Assembly (NCBI RefSeq): GCF_029784135.1 | Contig: NC_073745.1 | Span: forward strand, 242,757,624-242,821,623 | DNA from: Toxorhynchites rutilus septentrionalis | Lineage: Eukaryota > Arthropoda > Insecta > Diptera > Culicidae | Reading direction: 5' to 3' | Length of the DNA: 64,000 nucleotides | In this document: positions 45,397-55,862 of the stretch, in pieces | Numbering within the stretch: the first letter of the stretch is position 1 | How the letters are laid out: each line of letters starts with the position of its first letter | Position numbers and translations under genes: made by a program | The notes under the pieces: generated by a model | Seen by the model: the letters and a program-made list of their open reading frames with translations, nothing else | Told to the model about the DNA's origin: nothing | Databases searched by the model: none

Positions 45397-46185
45397 CAGT
45401 CAGAGTGGACCAAGTGCAGAGAAACCACGTTTTTCTTACACGTAGAATATGGAAGGAATTTCAAATGAAGTGTTAGATTTCTACGCATAAGAAGATTTTT
45501 CCCTTTGTTCTTCAATGAACACGGAAAAGTAATTTATGTTGAAACACAGCGTATATGCTTCTCTGACAATTCATAGTTATTGAAATGTTGATCGAATATA
45601 CCATTATAACTATCTTGTTCAGACTGAGTGGACCAAGTGTGAGAGAATAAAAAATCATCATTACTAAACTATTCATGATCGATTTAAAATACAACTGTGG
45701 TCTTGCAAGTACTCTTTTTCATAACCACGCTAACACGTTTGTCGCTGAAATATATTTTTTAGAAAATTAAGAATTGTACTTGAAAATACATTCTAATCGA
45801 TCATTTTTGGTGTGTAAAATACTGTTTCAAGCCATAAAACCGGTTTGTTTTAGTGTATAGGTTTAGTGGAGAAAATTCTACTGAATAAATGATATGATTT
45901 CATCATTAAATTGTTCGGTCATAGTGGAACAAGTTTATGAAAAATATTTATTTGTTCAGTCAGAGCGGACCTAGTACACATAGCCAGTCGGAAAACCCTC
46001 TTGGTTGACCTTAAAAAGGTATTTTTGTAATAATACCATTATAGACCTCTCTAAAAAGTAACCGAGAGCTGTTGAAAAAAACAATTGGGGAGAATGATTG
46101 GAAGTTACTAAAACTATACTGCTTCAAACTGTGAGTTCGATTTACTCGTCCGGTCTGACTGATTTACTTAGTCCGGTCTGACTGA
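45397..46185. repeat. Dispersed short motif CAGTCAGAGTGGACCAAGT
   Basis: Four forward copies (45397, 45620, 45916, 45957) and two inverted copies (about 46149 and 46171) of a 19-bp word with a few mismatches occur within 0.8 kb, separated by AT-rich DNA. No coding sequence was seen. The arrangement resembles subterminal repeats of a DNA transposon, but I could not define ends. Confidence 0.65.
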
Positions 46186-46244
46186 ACACCGACCAGATTT
46201 TACTGAAATATTTGCAAAATTACTGAAGATAATAAAAGCTCCCA

Positions 46245-47160
46245 GCATCTATTAAATATGTTTGCTACACAAACCAAACGAGCCGTCGCTCAAGTGCCTG
46301 AACTCAATGTTGATGGTGTTGTCAATAACAGAGGCCTTCATATTCTTGAAAAATTTGATAATAACTATCAGCTCATTAGCCGAGATTCTTGATTCCTCTG
46401 GAATCAGGCTGTCGGAACGTTCAACCAGGGCAACCCCCTCAACCACATCTTACACATAGGGACTAGCAATGTTTTGTCCAAGATTGCGAGACAACGAAAA
46501 CTGTCGCTCCATTCGCTTTTTAGTGGCAGTCAATAAGGAACTACCTTCACGAGAATCCCCAGACGAAAACAAGGGAGGGATGGACTTAGGTATCTTTTTA
46601 AAATTTTTTGTCAAGGACCAAAAGAGCTTTGAATGGGGCGGAATTTGTTGGATTTTTTTTGGAAATTCCCTATTCCACAAATCCAAAATCTTCCCCGTAT
46701 TTGCCAGCACACTGGTATTGGTGCCGGTAAGTATTTCTGAGAAGTTTTATGTTTTATGGTGCTGTCAATTTGAAGAGAGGTACTCACCTGATGTTGTTGG
46801 ACCGGGACCGAACTGCCACGAGAGATGACAATCGCTTAATGATTCCAGCGTCTGATTGACCTCTATAGTGAAATCTAAAAACCCTGTTGCTGTTGTCGAC
46901 AATCCATTGGAACAGGACTCAATTGGTTCTATATAGCGGTATATAGCATCCGCAGTAACACCTAATTTCAGCACCACCGGATAGTGGTCAGGATGGCAGC
47001 TCCTCGAAGACAATTGGATCCTCAGGTATTACCACGTTTGATAAGAAGCTGTCAATGATCGAGTGGACCACCGATCTTGAGATCCAAGTTGGTCTGTCCG
47101 CAGCTAAAATATTGTTCCGCCCGACCTCGGTCTCCTGCCAAGATGGTTATTATAACTTCA
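46245..47160 (-). pseudogene. Internal fragment of a jockey-like ORF2 (endonuclease end to RT start)
   Basis: On the minus strand: ILAADRPTWISRSVVHSIID (about 47120-47050) and CHPDHYPVVLKLGV (about 46990-46960) from the end of the endonuclease (usual S/D-DHYPV), FLDFTIEVNQTLE, then LWNREFPKKIQQIPPHSKLF and WSLTKNFKKIPKSIPPL linker sequence, and SANELIVIIKFFKNMKASVI (about 46385-46325) at the RT entry. Several frame changes and a stop occur. Neither the beginning nor the catalytic RT core is present, so both ends are lost. Confidence 0.75.
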
Positions 47161-47487
47161 AAGTTTGGTTTCATTTGAAATTCTTTATAAAAAAGTCGGA
47201 TATAATGACTTCCGTTAAAATGACATGTCGCACATTTTCAATAAACTATGTCCGGTTACATTTTTTACAGCAAACGCTTTGTATGACGTCTACTTATCAA
47301 GGCGCGTTTTTCAATTCCCAATGCCGACCTGGAAAATTCAAAAATTTTCAAATCAAAAATATTCATTTATTCCAACTCATCGCAGTATTCATTCTGTCGA
47401 ATATATACCCCTTCTAGATCCCTTCTGATGCAATACACTTTTTCCAAAGAACAATTCAGTCATCCAAATCCTTTTTATAGCTGTACT
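47161..47487. other. Nothing recognised
   Basis: AT-rich spacer with no recognised element. Confidence 0.3.
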
Positions 47488-48271
47488 AGCTGACCCGGCA
47501 AACTTCGTCCCGCAATTTGTTTTTTTGTTATCAATACCTTCAAACATTCACGTTTTCTTACTATGAGCAGGTTTATGGGTCCAATCGCAGAACTGTTCAT
47601 TGATTGATCTTCTAATCGACCCCGTTGAATTTACCTTTCACTATAAAATTACTAGTATTTCTAACAAAACTCATCATTATAATATCAGATTATTTTCAGA
47701 CACAATTCTCGTTCAAGATTTTTCAACCACTTGCAAATAACCTGTTTCTCCGTTACATGGAATAAAAGTTTTATACAGAAAATATCATAGAATAAAGACA
47801 GCCCTAACTCGGACAATTCATTCCTCGAGTTCTGCTCTCATCAACATATTCGGCGATACTTTCTTATTGGTATAGATAGAAGAAGATATAGGAGTGCGCT
47901 TCATCACATTAAAATCCATTTCCAGTTTACATATGGGACTTTAATTTTCCGAATTTTCACTTTTTCCTTCAGAGTTTTCCGAATTTTCAATTGTCATGTT
48001 TGTTTGGAATATTTTTTTTTTTTAAATATGTGTAATATTTTTATGGGACCCTCTATCCATTCCAGAGGAGGGAGGGGTTTCATACCATTATAGATACATT
48101 TCTCATACCCAAAAACCTACCACTCAACCCCCCCCCCCTTAGAGAGGGGGAGGGGTTTCAAACTATCACGGAAACTTTCCCCGGCCCCAAAAACTCCTGC
48201 ATACCAATTTTCATGTCGATCGGTTCAGTAGTTTCCGAGTCCATAAGAATCAGACAGACAGACAGAAATCC

Positions 48272-48361
<90 letters not shown>
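47488..48361 (+). repeat. Dispersed repeat Y, copy 1
   Basis: It starts AGCTGACCCGGCAAACTTCG and ends with GTTTCCGAGTCCATAAGAAT, CAGACAGACAGACAG and a (TA)n run (about 48275-48361). Internal CCCCCTTAGAGAGGGGGAGG blocks occur. Three other copies in this window share both ends. It is noncoding. It resembles a widespread insect repeat with the same ends; its class is not assigned here. Confidence 0.75.
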
Positions 48362-48364
<3 letters not shown>

Positions 48365-48459
48365 TTCAGTAATCCTTTTTAGTTCCCACAGCGAATTTCT
48401 TTTTTATGTCTTCAATGATTAGGGATACCATCTGGTCGGAATTAAAAGTCAGGACATTT

Positions 48460-49516
48460 TTTTTTTTTTTTTTTTTTTTCCCAAAATATATTTTTTATTA
48501 AGGCACATGTGGCGTTAGCCTGACGGGGCCGGGAGTCCAATATTTTGACAATTTTTGTCTTACAACTATGTTAGTAATATGTAACCGATTACTCGCGGTT
48601 GGCTCGAGGTTAGTATTACAAGTGTTCTCATAATTGGTATGTTGCAGTCTTCGATGCTCTATGCGTGTGCCCGACACGGGCTACTTCCTATTGGGATGCA
48701 GCTGACCATTAATCAGCAACGCCCCCCTAGTCTGTACCCCATATCTAGCGTGGTGCGTCTTTCTCGACTCGAGGAATCCAGGATACAATGGTCACTAGCC
48801 GGCGCAATCATCAGCTCGTGTAGAGTTGTCATGAGCGGTACAACCTTTGGCTCTTGTTGAATGATCAGTGGACTGCACAACCTTTGGCCCGTGCATCTGT
48901 AAAGAGTGTGTGTATGTATTGCCGCGACTAAGTAAAAGTTTATCGATTTGATAGGAGGGATATGAAACGGGGACACAACGAAGGAAACATCATTAAACGT
49001 TGACATCGGCGTTTCTGAGGAACAGGTATAGATGAAGCAGAAGATCAGGATCCCGGCTACCTAAGATATCCCGGACGGGGATATCCGATTGTCTGCCTTT
49101 TGCTCTCAGTGCTCTAGAGAGCTGAGAGCGAGCAGCATGGAACCGGATACACGACCAGACAACATGCTCGATGTCGTGGTAGCCATCGCCACAACCACAA
49201 AGATTGTTTGCTGCGAGCCCAATGCGATAGAGATGCGCGTTTAGGTTGTAGTGATTGGACATAAGCCAAGATATCACGCGAATGAAATCACGACCTACAT
49301 TCAATCCCTTGAACCATGCACTCGTCGAGACCTTAGGGATAATCGTGTGTAACCAACGACCGAACTCATCTTCATTCCACATGCGCTGCCAACTAACAAG
49401 TGTGTCCTGACGAGGAATGTGAAAAAATTCATTATAGGCAATTTGCCTTTCAAAAAGTGTGCCTTCTGAAGCGCCCACCTTAGCTAGCGAGTCCGCTTTC
49501 TCATTCCCCGGATATT
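48460..49516 (-). mobile_element. 5'-truncated RNase H-type non-LTR element (second family)
   Basis: A T-run at 48460-48480 marks the 3' tail on the minus strand. The coding end at 49516-48993 gives WQRMWNEDEFGRWLHTIIPK, CGCGDGYHDIEHVVWSC and FLRNADVNV, clearly related to the element at 28.6-34.7 kb but distinct in sequence. The 5' end is truncated near 49516 within the RNase H block (SLAKVGASEG). A 6-bp ACATTT may be the target duplication (48454-48459, 49517-49522). Confidence 0.8.
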
Positions 49517-49572
49517 ACATTTGTCACAGTCACGATTATGATCAACTCTTTGCCATTCTTTGAGATGTAGAT

Positions 49573-49665
49573 GAAGAAAAACACGTTGTATTGGATTGCA
49601 CTTTAAGAGATTCAATCACAGCCAATCACCCTTAAAGTGCAATCCAATACAACGTGTTTTTCTTC
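49573..49665. repeat. Perfect 35-bp-arm hairpin
   Basis: Arms 49573-49607 and 49631-49665 are exact reverse complements (GAAGAAAAACACGTTGTATT... and ...AATACAACGTGTTTTTCTTC) with a 23-nt loop. The size matches a small-RNA precursor, but a template-switch palindrome inside the TIR element is equally possible. Confidence 0.9.
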
Positions 49666-50313
49666 CAATTTTATAACATTTAACGATCGGAGGTATAATC
49701 TATGGACTTGAAGTGGTATGAAAAGCAAGAGCTCTTTCTGAAACCCAAATCTTATGAGCAATTGAATTTGATTCTGCATTAAATAGTTCAGCATGGATTT
49801 GGAAGTGGATGCCAATTGAATATTCCAACAATGTTTCGGTGTTCGGATATGCTTTTCTGAATAGCATCTATCTGTGATGGTTGTTTTGTTGATTTCAAGT
49901 TTATGTTTCAACAAAATGATAAAATGTACACATCGCTATTAGACACCGATACGTATGAATCACCTATGCAGCATTTAACTTCATAATCATTAAGTCCTCA
50001 TATGAAAAAAGGATTCTTTCTGTGTCATTCGTCGATAAAAAGACACTTCCGTGTCTTTTGAAACAAATGAATGAAAACAAATATCTCATGGAAGATGCAA
50101 AAGTAAACCTTTATACGCTCGCAAAATAAAAACCGAAACCAAACTTTTGACTCAAAAACAGAGTACACTGAAAATGATTATGATTTGTCAACGAAATTGA
50201 AATTCTTATGAAAATCCGGATAAATTTTAGAATACGAAAATTAAATCAGCACGCCACAGAAGGGTCTCAAAATCAAGACATGTTCTGCTAAATTAGGACA
50301 GATGGTATCCCCA

Positions 50314-51124
50314 TCAAAGCTATCAAAACGGGCCCCACGAAGCGGTAATTTGAGTTTCGGAGATAGGGAAGAGTCACAACCCTGTCTCGTCGCCAAAAAT
50401 TATACGTTGTATGAACTGGAGATCAGAATTTGATCGTTCAAGCATGTCTTCAGCCACTTGATTACGATGATATTTTTAAAGATAATCGAACTCATTCGAC
50501 ACTAGTCATGCTGCAACTTTTAACATGCCCAAAACACCAAACAAGAATGACGAACGGTCTCGTGAAAGGTAAATATTTTAAATCTAGATATAGATCTCTC
50601 AAGTATGTAAAAATGTTTTTTCAAAATTTAGATTTGTTGGTTTCTGCTTTTTTTATCGAAAAACTGCGAAACCGAAAAACCATTTTAACTCTTTGAAGCA
50701 AGAAACAGTGCTAATCTTATATTTTACTCAACCAAGTATCAGTTCATGCTTCTCCTAAACGAGGCTTGACGTCTAGTGAAACTTTTCACGAATCAATACG
50801 GTGCTCCTGAGAGTAATAGATAATGGTACCGTTCTGAATCATATTTCGGACACTTTGTTCTAATATCTTGATGATATAACCATAAAATTAATATCACAAT
50901 TGCTTCTTTAGAGTAATCCCTTGGTTTCACTATCATTTCATTTGAGAATTACAATTGAATTATTACATAGTAGGAAAAAAATCAACAGCACTACTCATTA
51001 TTGTTTGTGTTTGACGTTTGTTTAGCGTGAGCACGTAGAATTTACCCGTTCATAAATATTTAAATTTCTCCCGTGTTTCATCAGTTTTCATCATCGTTAA
51101 CAGTTTACTGTGATTGCTTGGTAA
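50314..51124. other. No feature recognised
   Basis: An 88-residue plus frame at 50430-50696 has no recognisable domain. AT-rich. Confidence 0.35.
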
Positions 51125-51137
51125 GTGTTTCGCAGTT

Positions 51138-51296
51138 TTTTTAATTTTTTTTTATCTGTATTATAGTGACTTTCAACTCATTTGGCTGGCTCGTTACTTT
51201 TACTTCCATTTTTGGAAGAATGTCGGGAGTGAGAATTGAACTCGTGACTTTAGCGTGAGAGGCATGGATGTTACCACTACGCCAGATCGCATCCAC
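51138..51296 (-). mobile_element. tRNA-derived SINE with 13-bp TSD
   Basis: On the minus strand it starts GGATGCGATCTGGCGTAGTG (A box TGGCGTAGTGG), has the B-box-like GAGTTCAATTC, and ends after about 159 bp in an A-rich tail. GTGTTTCGCAGTT flanks it at 51125-51137 and 51297-51309. The exact duplication marks a recent insertion. Confidence 0.88.
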
Positions 51297-51309
51297 GTGT
51301 TTCGCAGTT

Positions 51310-51863
51310 GACTATAAAATATAATCAAGTGTAATGTTTTTTTCGTTCAAAAAATTACAAAATAAAGTTTCCGAAATTTGAATTCAATCTGTCCGAAATT
51401 TGATTTAGTGTCCGAAGTTTGATTTTTATTCGCTTCATTTGAAAAGCATTTTATTCGATGATTTTCTTATGTTTTCAATCAAATAGAAAGCTTAAAATCA
51501 TATTGAACTGATTTATTAAAAATATCTACCAAATAATATATGTGCATAAAGTTTAGATCTGTTTTCTGCATCATATGCCTTAAGCGTTCGAAATATGATT
51601 TGGAACGGTACTCAGTATCAAACAAAGTAGTCACCCACACAATATACCACACAGTGCGTTGAATGCATAGGAATGTGGGACCCGATGGTTCAAAAAACCA
51701 TTTTTCCTTTTTTCCCAAAAATGACTTTTTTCAAAAATTTATTTTTGAACTACTGGACCAATTCAGATGATCGACATATCAAATTGAAGCCTACTAGCTA
51801 GCCTTTAACATAATAACAAAACAACTTGCCAACACACTTGCCAATTAATTGGGTTCTAGTCAC
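51310..51863. repeat. AT-rich DNA with a copy of the 3.3-kb tandem-repeat family
   Basis: About 51717-51830 carries GAACTACTGGACCAATTCAG, ATCGACATATCAAATTGAAG and related words, inverted relative to 3341-4050. The copy continues after the retroelement at 52405-52600. Confidence 0.5.
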
Positions 51864-51877
51864 ATACATCCAGTCTA

Positions 51878-52390
51878 TTTTTTTTAATTAATCCGTTTAT
51901 TTTTACAGGCTCAGTTACATAGGTTTAAAGGAGCCAAACTCCTAACTATATTTTTACTAGAATATATTAACATGTTTCCTTAATCCTACGGTTAATAAAA
52001 TAGGAAACCGATTACTCGCGGTCGACTCGAGTTTAGAAGGGTGACACATCTTCATTAGGAAAAGGATGGGATGTTAGGAGATTATAACAATGTACACACT
52101 CACACTCACATTCACATTCTCATTCACACTTACACATCACACTCAATTCTTAAAACTATCATTACATCTAATATGTATTTACAATTCAACTTGTTCTAAT
52201 GTTAGTAGGAAGGGAACCGATAGCTCGCGAAGCACGGAAAGGAGGGGTTAAGGATGTAAAAACAATCACACTCGAATATCGATAGCTATAAGGAAAACAT
52301 ATTATATATTTGGGACATGTAATCAAGGTCTAACCGCGCCGAAACATCTCTCATCGGCACATTGGGCTGCCTTCCTCGGACAGGAAGGGG
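51878..52390 (-). mobile_element. 5'-truncated I/LOA-like element, 513 bp, with 14-bp TSD
   Basis: The 3' end of the same family as 28627-34710: T-rich tail complement at 51878, GTTTATTTTTACAGGCTCAG, CCGATTACTCGCGGTCGACT, and the C-terminal coding end VRGRQPNVPMRDVSARLDLD. ATACATCCAGTCTA is duplicated at 51864-51877 and 52391-52404. Confidence 0.9.
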
Positions 52391-52404
52391 ATACATCCAG
52401 TCTA

Positions 52405-54353
52405 GTCGTATAGAAATATTGAACGAAAACTGAAAACATGTTAACTTTAAAAAATCATAACTTGAAAACGAAAAATAACATTTAATAGCATATAGTTCAC
52501 AAAAAAAATAAAAAAAGTTTTTTTTCCATAAACTAAAAAAAAATGTTTCGCCAGCGATGTATCGAGCATGTGTGTGCTCGACCACCAGCGCCCTAGTAAA
52601 CATTATATTTTTAGGTTTTTTTTTTAAACACGCCGCAAGAAACTTAAACACTTGACTCAATCTCAAATGACATTTCATTTTCATTAAAATTTTTAAAAAA
52701 ATTTTTTATTAAAATTTTAGATTTTTAAAACCGGCTTCGTATCTTCTTATCTGATAAGGATTACACTAACGAATTTGGAACCCAAATTATGGCCCTTATT
52801 TGAAGTTGACACCATGCCACTGTCATCGAGTTCGGCGCAAGCAGTTTAGAACAAATGTAAACGTTTAGTACAACGATGCCAATGACGCATTATTGTGTTC
52901 GACTAAATGGAAACACACATATTTAAAATGAAATTGTCGCAACGCGACGCATAGCGCGGCATTCTGGTCCCACCTTAATGTCAATGCCGTTTAGGAGCGA
53001 TTTCAACATTTATAAGAGACGACAGCCACACTCGTTCAAGATATTTCTTAGTCAGTTCCCATATTTTTCCTATGCCATGCCAGCTGTTGTTTAGCGACTA
53101 AAGCAAAAATTATCATTTATTACCACGCTATTACCGAAAAAACGAGCACTATCTAACTGGCTAAAACTTTGAAACAATGTCCTGCCATTGCCCGTTGTCC
53201 TAGATTTCGAGGTTAATTTATGCTTCGATGTCCTTTTTGGTGGTCCAGCTCGCTTTCTTTGTTCACCGGAACGAGTTGCTCCTGTATTTGAAGAATGTGG
53301 TCGATGAAAAATAGCACTAAAAGATTATCACACAACAAGCAGTACGTATCGTTAACTAACGTTGGATGTCAGATGCCATTTCTCCTGCAGGGTGGGCCAC
53401 ATAACTAATGGTTTTTGGATGGTCTTTCGACACACTTTGTTTAGTTTTTTGTATGTGATGATAAAAATCAATTTAAATAAAATCAACAATTCTAGCGAAC
53501 GTCAAGGCGACTTATATAAATGAAAGACAACAATGGTTTTCGTTTTTTAAGAATAATTATGATAATATTTATGACAAAAACGATGCACAGGGGAATGTCT
53601 GCTCTAGTTAAATGCAACGAAACAATGAAGCAAATTCTAGTATACACATTCATTCACAGAGTCAGGTCTTCAGAGATTTTTGCAGAGGGAATACTCATTT
53701 GTCATGTAATTTCGACACAGAAGTTTCATAGTTCTTATGTTTGTATGATCCGGAAATGAGATACATCTTCCTTATGCTTTCATTAGGTCGAAAAACACAT
53801 TTCGTCATTAAGCAGTTTGCAAGAACGAAAGCATCAGCATGTGCACATCGAGAAGCAAAGAGAAGTTATCGCATCCCTCCCGTGTGTATGAATGATTGTG
53901 TTTAAGACAACATTTAATTTAGAGTTCAAATTTGCATAGGATGTTGTGTTTTGTACGACAATACTACAAAATGCTAAAATAGCACAGCATGTTAACTCGA
54001 GCACAGCCTTTATCATTCCTGTCAGGGTTTACCGGGACACGCCAACACGAAATTTCCATGCCAGGGCAACATGTGTTTTGACAAGTTCAAGTGCTTGATT
54101 CACACAAGAAATATGAACCGGAAGTATTGCTTCCATTGGTTGGTGCAGCATCCAGCGAAAATAATAATAATAATAATAGCACACGAATTTGTCACGTAAC
54201 AGCTCTGTTACTGTGGTCAAGTTATGGAATCGAGACTTTTTTATCTTTCCAACAAGATGCGGATACCTTCAAAATTACTTAGAAATTGAAAAATACCAAA
54301 ATTTACTAGTGATTTGTAACGAAGCCTGTTGTGTGGCTTCTCCCATCCATGTA
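52405..54353. other. Repeat fragments, no gene
   Basis: 52405-52600 continues the repeat family of 3341-4050. About 52780-52850 (GACACCATGCCACTGTCATC) resembles the histone-repeat spacer near 16265-16300, and a TATA-like TTTATAAGAG follows near 53010, so a decayed unit of the histone-associated complex may lie at 52780-53200. The rest is AT-rich; a run of AATAATAATAAT is at 54160. Confidence 0.4.
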
Positions 54354-54859
54354 CAGAGTTTTTCAGATTAAACGCTCACGCAAAAAAATTCTCATTTCCC
54401 ACTTCGGGACGATAATATTCGGCTACTCGTTCAGTCTGATCGGATAGTTTTAAATGTCAAGATGTACAATTTACAAGAACGTGTATTTTTAGTGAAATCG
54501 TATTACTCGAGCAACCGAAGCCTTTATTGAACTTTGTCCTCTTACGGTAAGAATTTCAACATTTCTCGTCGTCGATCACTTCCTCTGGGGGTACGTGAAG
54601 GATCGTTGCTATGTTAATAAGCCACAAAATTTGGAGGAACTTAAAATAGAAATAACTCGGATTTTCAACAGCATCAAAGTCGTAATGTTAGAGTTGTGCA
54701 TGAAGAGTTTAGTTCACCGTTTAAAACGCGTTATCGAAAAAAGGGGTGGTCACATCGAAAATATCCTAAAATAAGCTTTATTTTTAAAAATAAAAATCGG
54801 TTCACTTTTGTAGAAGTTATTAAAATTTGTTGCATGAGCGTTTAATCTGAAAGCCCCTG
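54354..54859 (+). mobile_element. Internally deleted mariner-like transposon, 506 bp
   Basis: TIRs CAGAGTTTTTCAGATTAAAC and, on the other strand, CAGGGGCTTTCAGATTAAAC are flanked by TA (54352-54353, 54860-54861). It retains the first residues of a transposase (MYNLQERVFLVKSYYSSNRS from about 54462) and its C-terminus (DHFLWGYVKDRCYVNKPQNL from about 54573, to GGHIENILK and a stop near 54773); the catalytic middle is deleted. The FLWGYVKDR block relates it to the DD41D-type relic at 18.5-19.6 kb. It can only move in trans. Confidence 0.85.
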
Positions 54860-54861
54860 TA

Positions 54862-55231
54862 ATTTATTTCCGTTGCTGGAGCTGCTTTCTCCGCACATCT
54901 CATTGCGGAAAGTGTGGGCCCGTGATGCAGGAAGCTGTTGACGATCGAATGGGATGAAGACAAATACAAATTATATCAGATACTATTGTATCCTGTTATA
55001 CATCATAAAGCGATCTGATCTTGCTGCTTTGTGTCATTGTAAACAAACAATGCTTCAAATTATAATCTAGTGTGTAGGTATTGGTTACTACCATACACTG
55101 CATGATATACATATGTGTGTGTGCAAGCGCTGAGCGTAAACGAATGGTTTCGTATTCTTCAACTGTCAAGTTTCTATAAGACCAGTTACATTTTCCGTTG
55201 TTTTAGTTGTTTTGATCAATAAATCTGGAAA
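54862..55231. other. Nothing recognised
   Basis: Spacer upstream of a solitary Tc1 HTH frame. Confidence 0.3.
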
Positions 55232-55423
55232 ATGCCGAAGGGAAAAGTGCTCACGGAAAGAGAAGAAAGACAAATCTATGCATTTTACCAAGAAAATGTT
55301 GGTGTCAGAGAAATTTCTCGTCGGATTGGACGATCCAGTCAAGTAGTGCTCAATTATTTGGCGAATCTTCAAGCATACGGTAAGAAGGAGAGAGCTCCAC
55401 GTAAATCTGAGCACAATAAATAA
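55232..55423 (+). pseudogene. Solitary Tc1-type transposase DNA-binding domain
   Basis: 63 codons encode MPKGKVLTEREERQIYAFYQ, then REISRRIGRSSQVVLNYLAN and the basic end YGKKERAPRKSEHNK. This is the first helix-turn-helix (paired-like) of Tc1 transposases, whose start MPKGKxLTxxE is well known. A stop at 55421-55423 ends the frame before the second HTH and the catalytic domain. No catalytic sequence follows, and a retroelement fragment begins about 70 bp downstream. The frame itself has no lesion. It is probably a truncated relic; a repressor-like remnant is possible but unsupported. Confidence 0.8.
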
Positions 55424-55491
55424 ACAAACAACTCTTTTGAACGAAATTGACGTTAAATATACTTTATTCTAAGCATCCAACAATGTATGTA

Positions 55492-55862
55492 ATGCAGAAT
55501 TATTTATTTATTTATTCATTTCGTCAAACAAATGTAGACTACACACTTATACACTAATGTTACAATGTTTTCTTAGGTTAAATATTGTTTTTGCGGTACA
55601 TGTTTCTTTTTAGCTGTTTTTTATTCATTGTTATGTCAATTATTTCGCAGTGCTGATTGTATATACGCATCATGCGATTGATTGGGGCGTTATTTGCATA
55701 ATTTGTTCTGGATGTTTTGGTTAGAAACAAATTTCGTGTTCTTAGTTGACGCCCAGGTACATAGAAATTTAGTTTTTCTAGTAATTCAGCTGATTGTACT
55801 CGTTGCGAAATTAGGTCATTAACGAAAGAAATCATTGCAAATTCACGGCGTTCTTTTAGTGT
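55492..55862 (-). pseudogene. 5'-truncated non-LTR retrotransposon C-terminus
   Basis: The minus frame 55862-55578 reads FAMISFVNDLISQRVQSAEL, FYVPGRQLRTRNLFLTKTSR and TNYANNAPINRMMRIYNQ, the same C-terminal block as the RT copies at 7.3 and 36.7 kb (RTNYGYNEP) but from another family. The 3' UTR ends at ATTTATTTATTTATTC (complement of an AAAT tail) at 55499. The 5' end is lost near 55862. No clear target duplication was found. Confidence 0.82.

Larger units (their letters stand above)
48419..50313. mobile_element. TIR element containing a retroelement insertion and a hairpin
   Basis: GGGATACCATCTG at 48421 and its complement at 50298-50310 begin imperfect TIRs of about 35 bp that continue with an AATT-containing stretch and end near GGACAT/GAACATGTC. 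Without the insertion at 48460-49516 the element is about 830 bp. No transposase is readable. The target duplication is unclear. Confidence 0.6.

Noticed and set aside
48213..48422. ORF encoding an (IY)n protein, and similar frames at 61545-61984
   Set aside because: These are translations of (TA)n microsatellite tails of repeat Y.
53200..53340. Possible fifth H2A fragment near a TATA-like motif
   Set aside because: Only scattered short agreement (ERVAPVF) was found; spacing and neighbouring residues do not support it.
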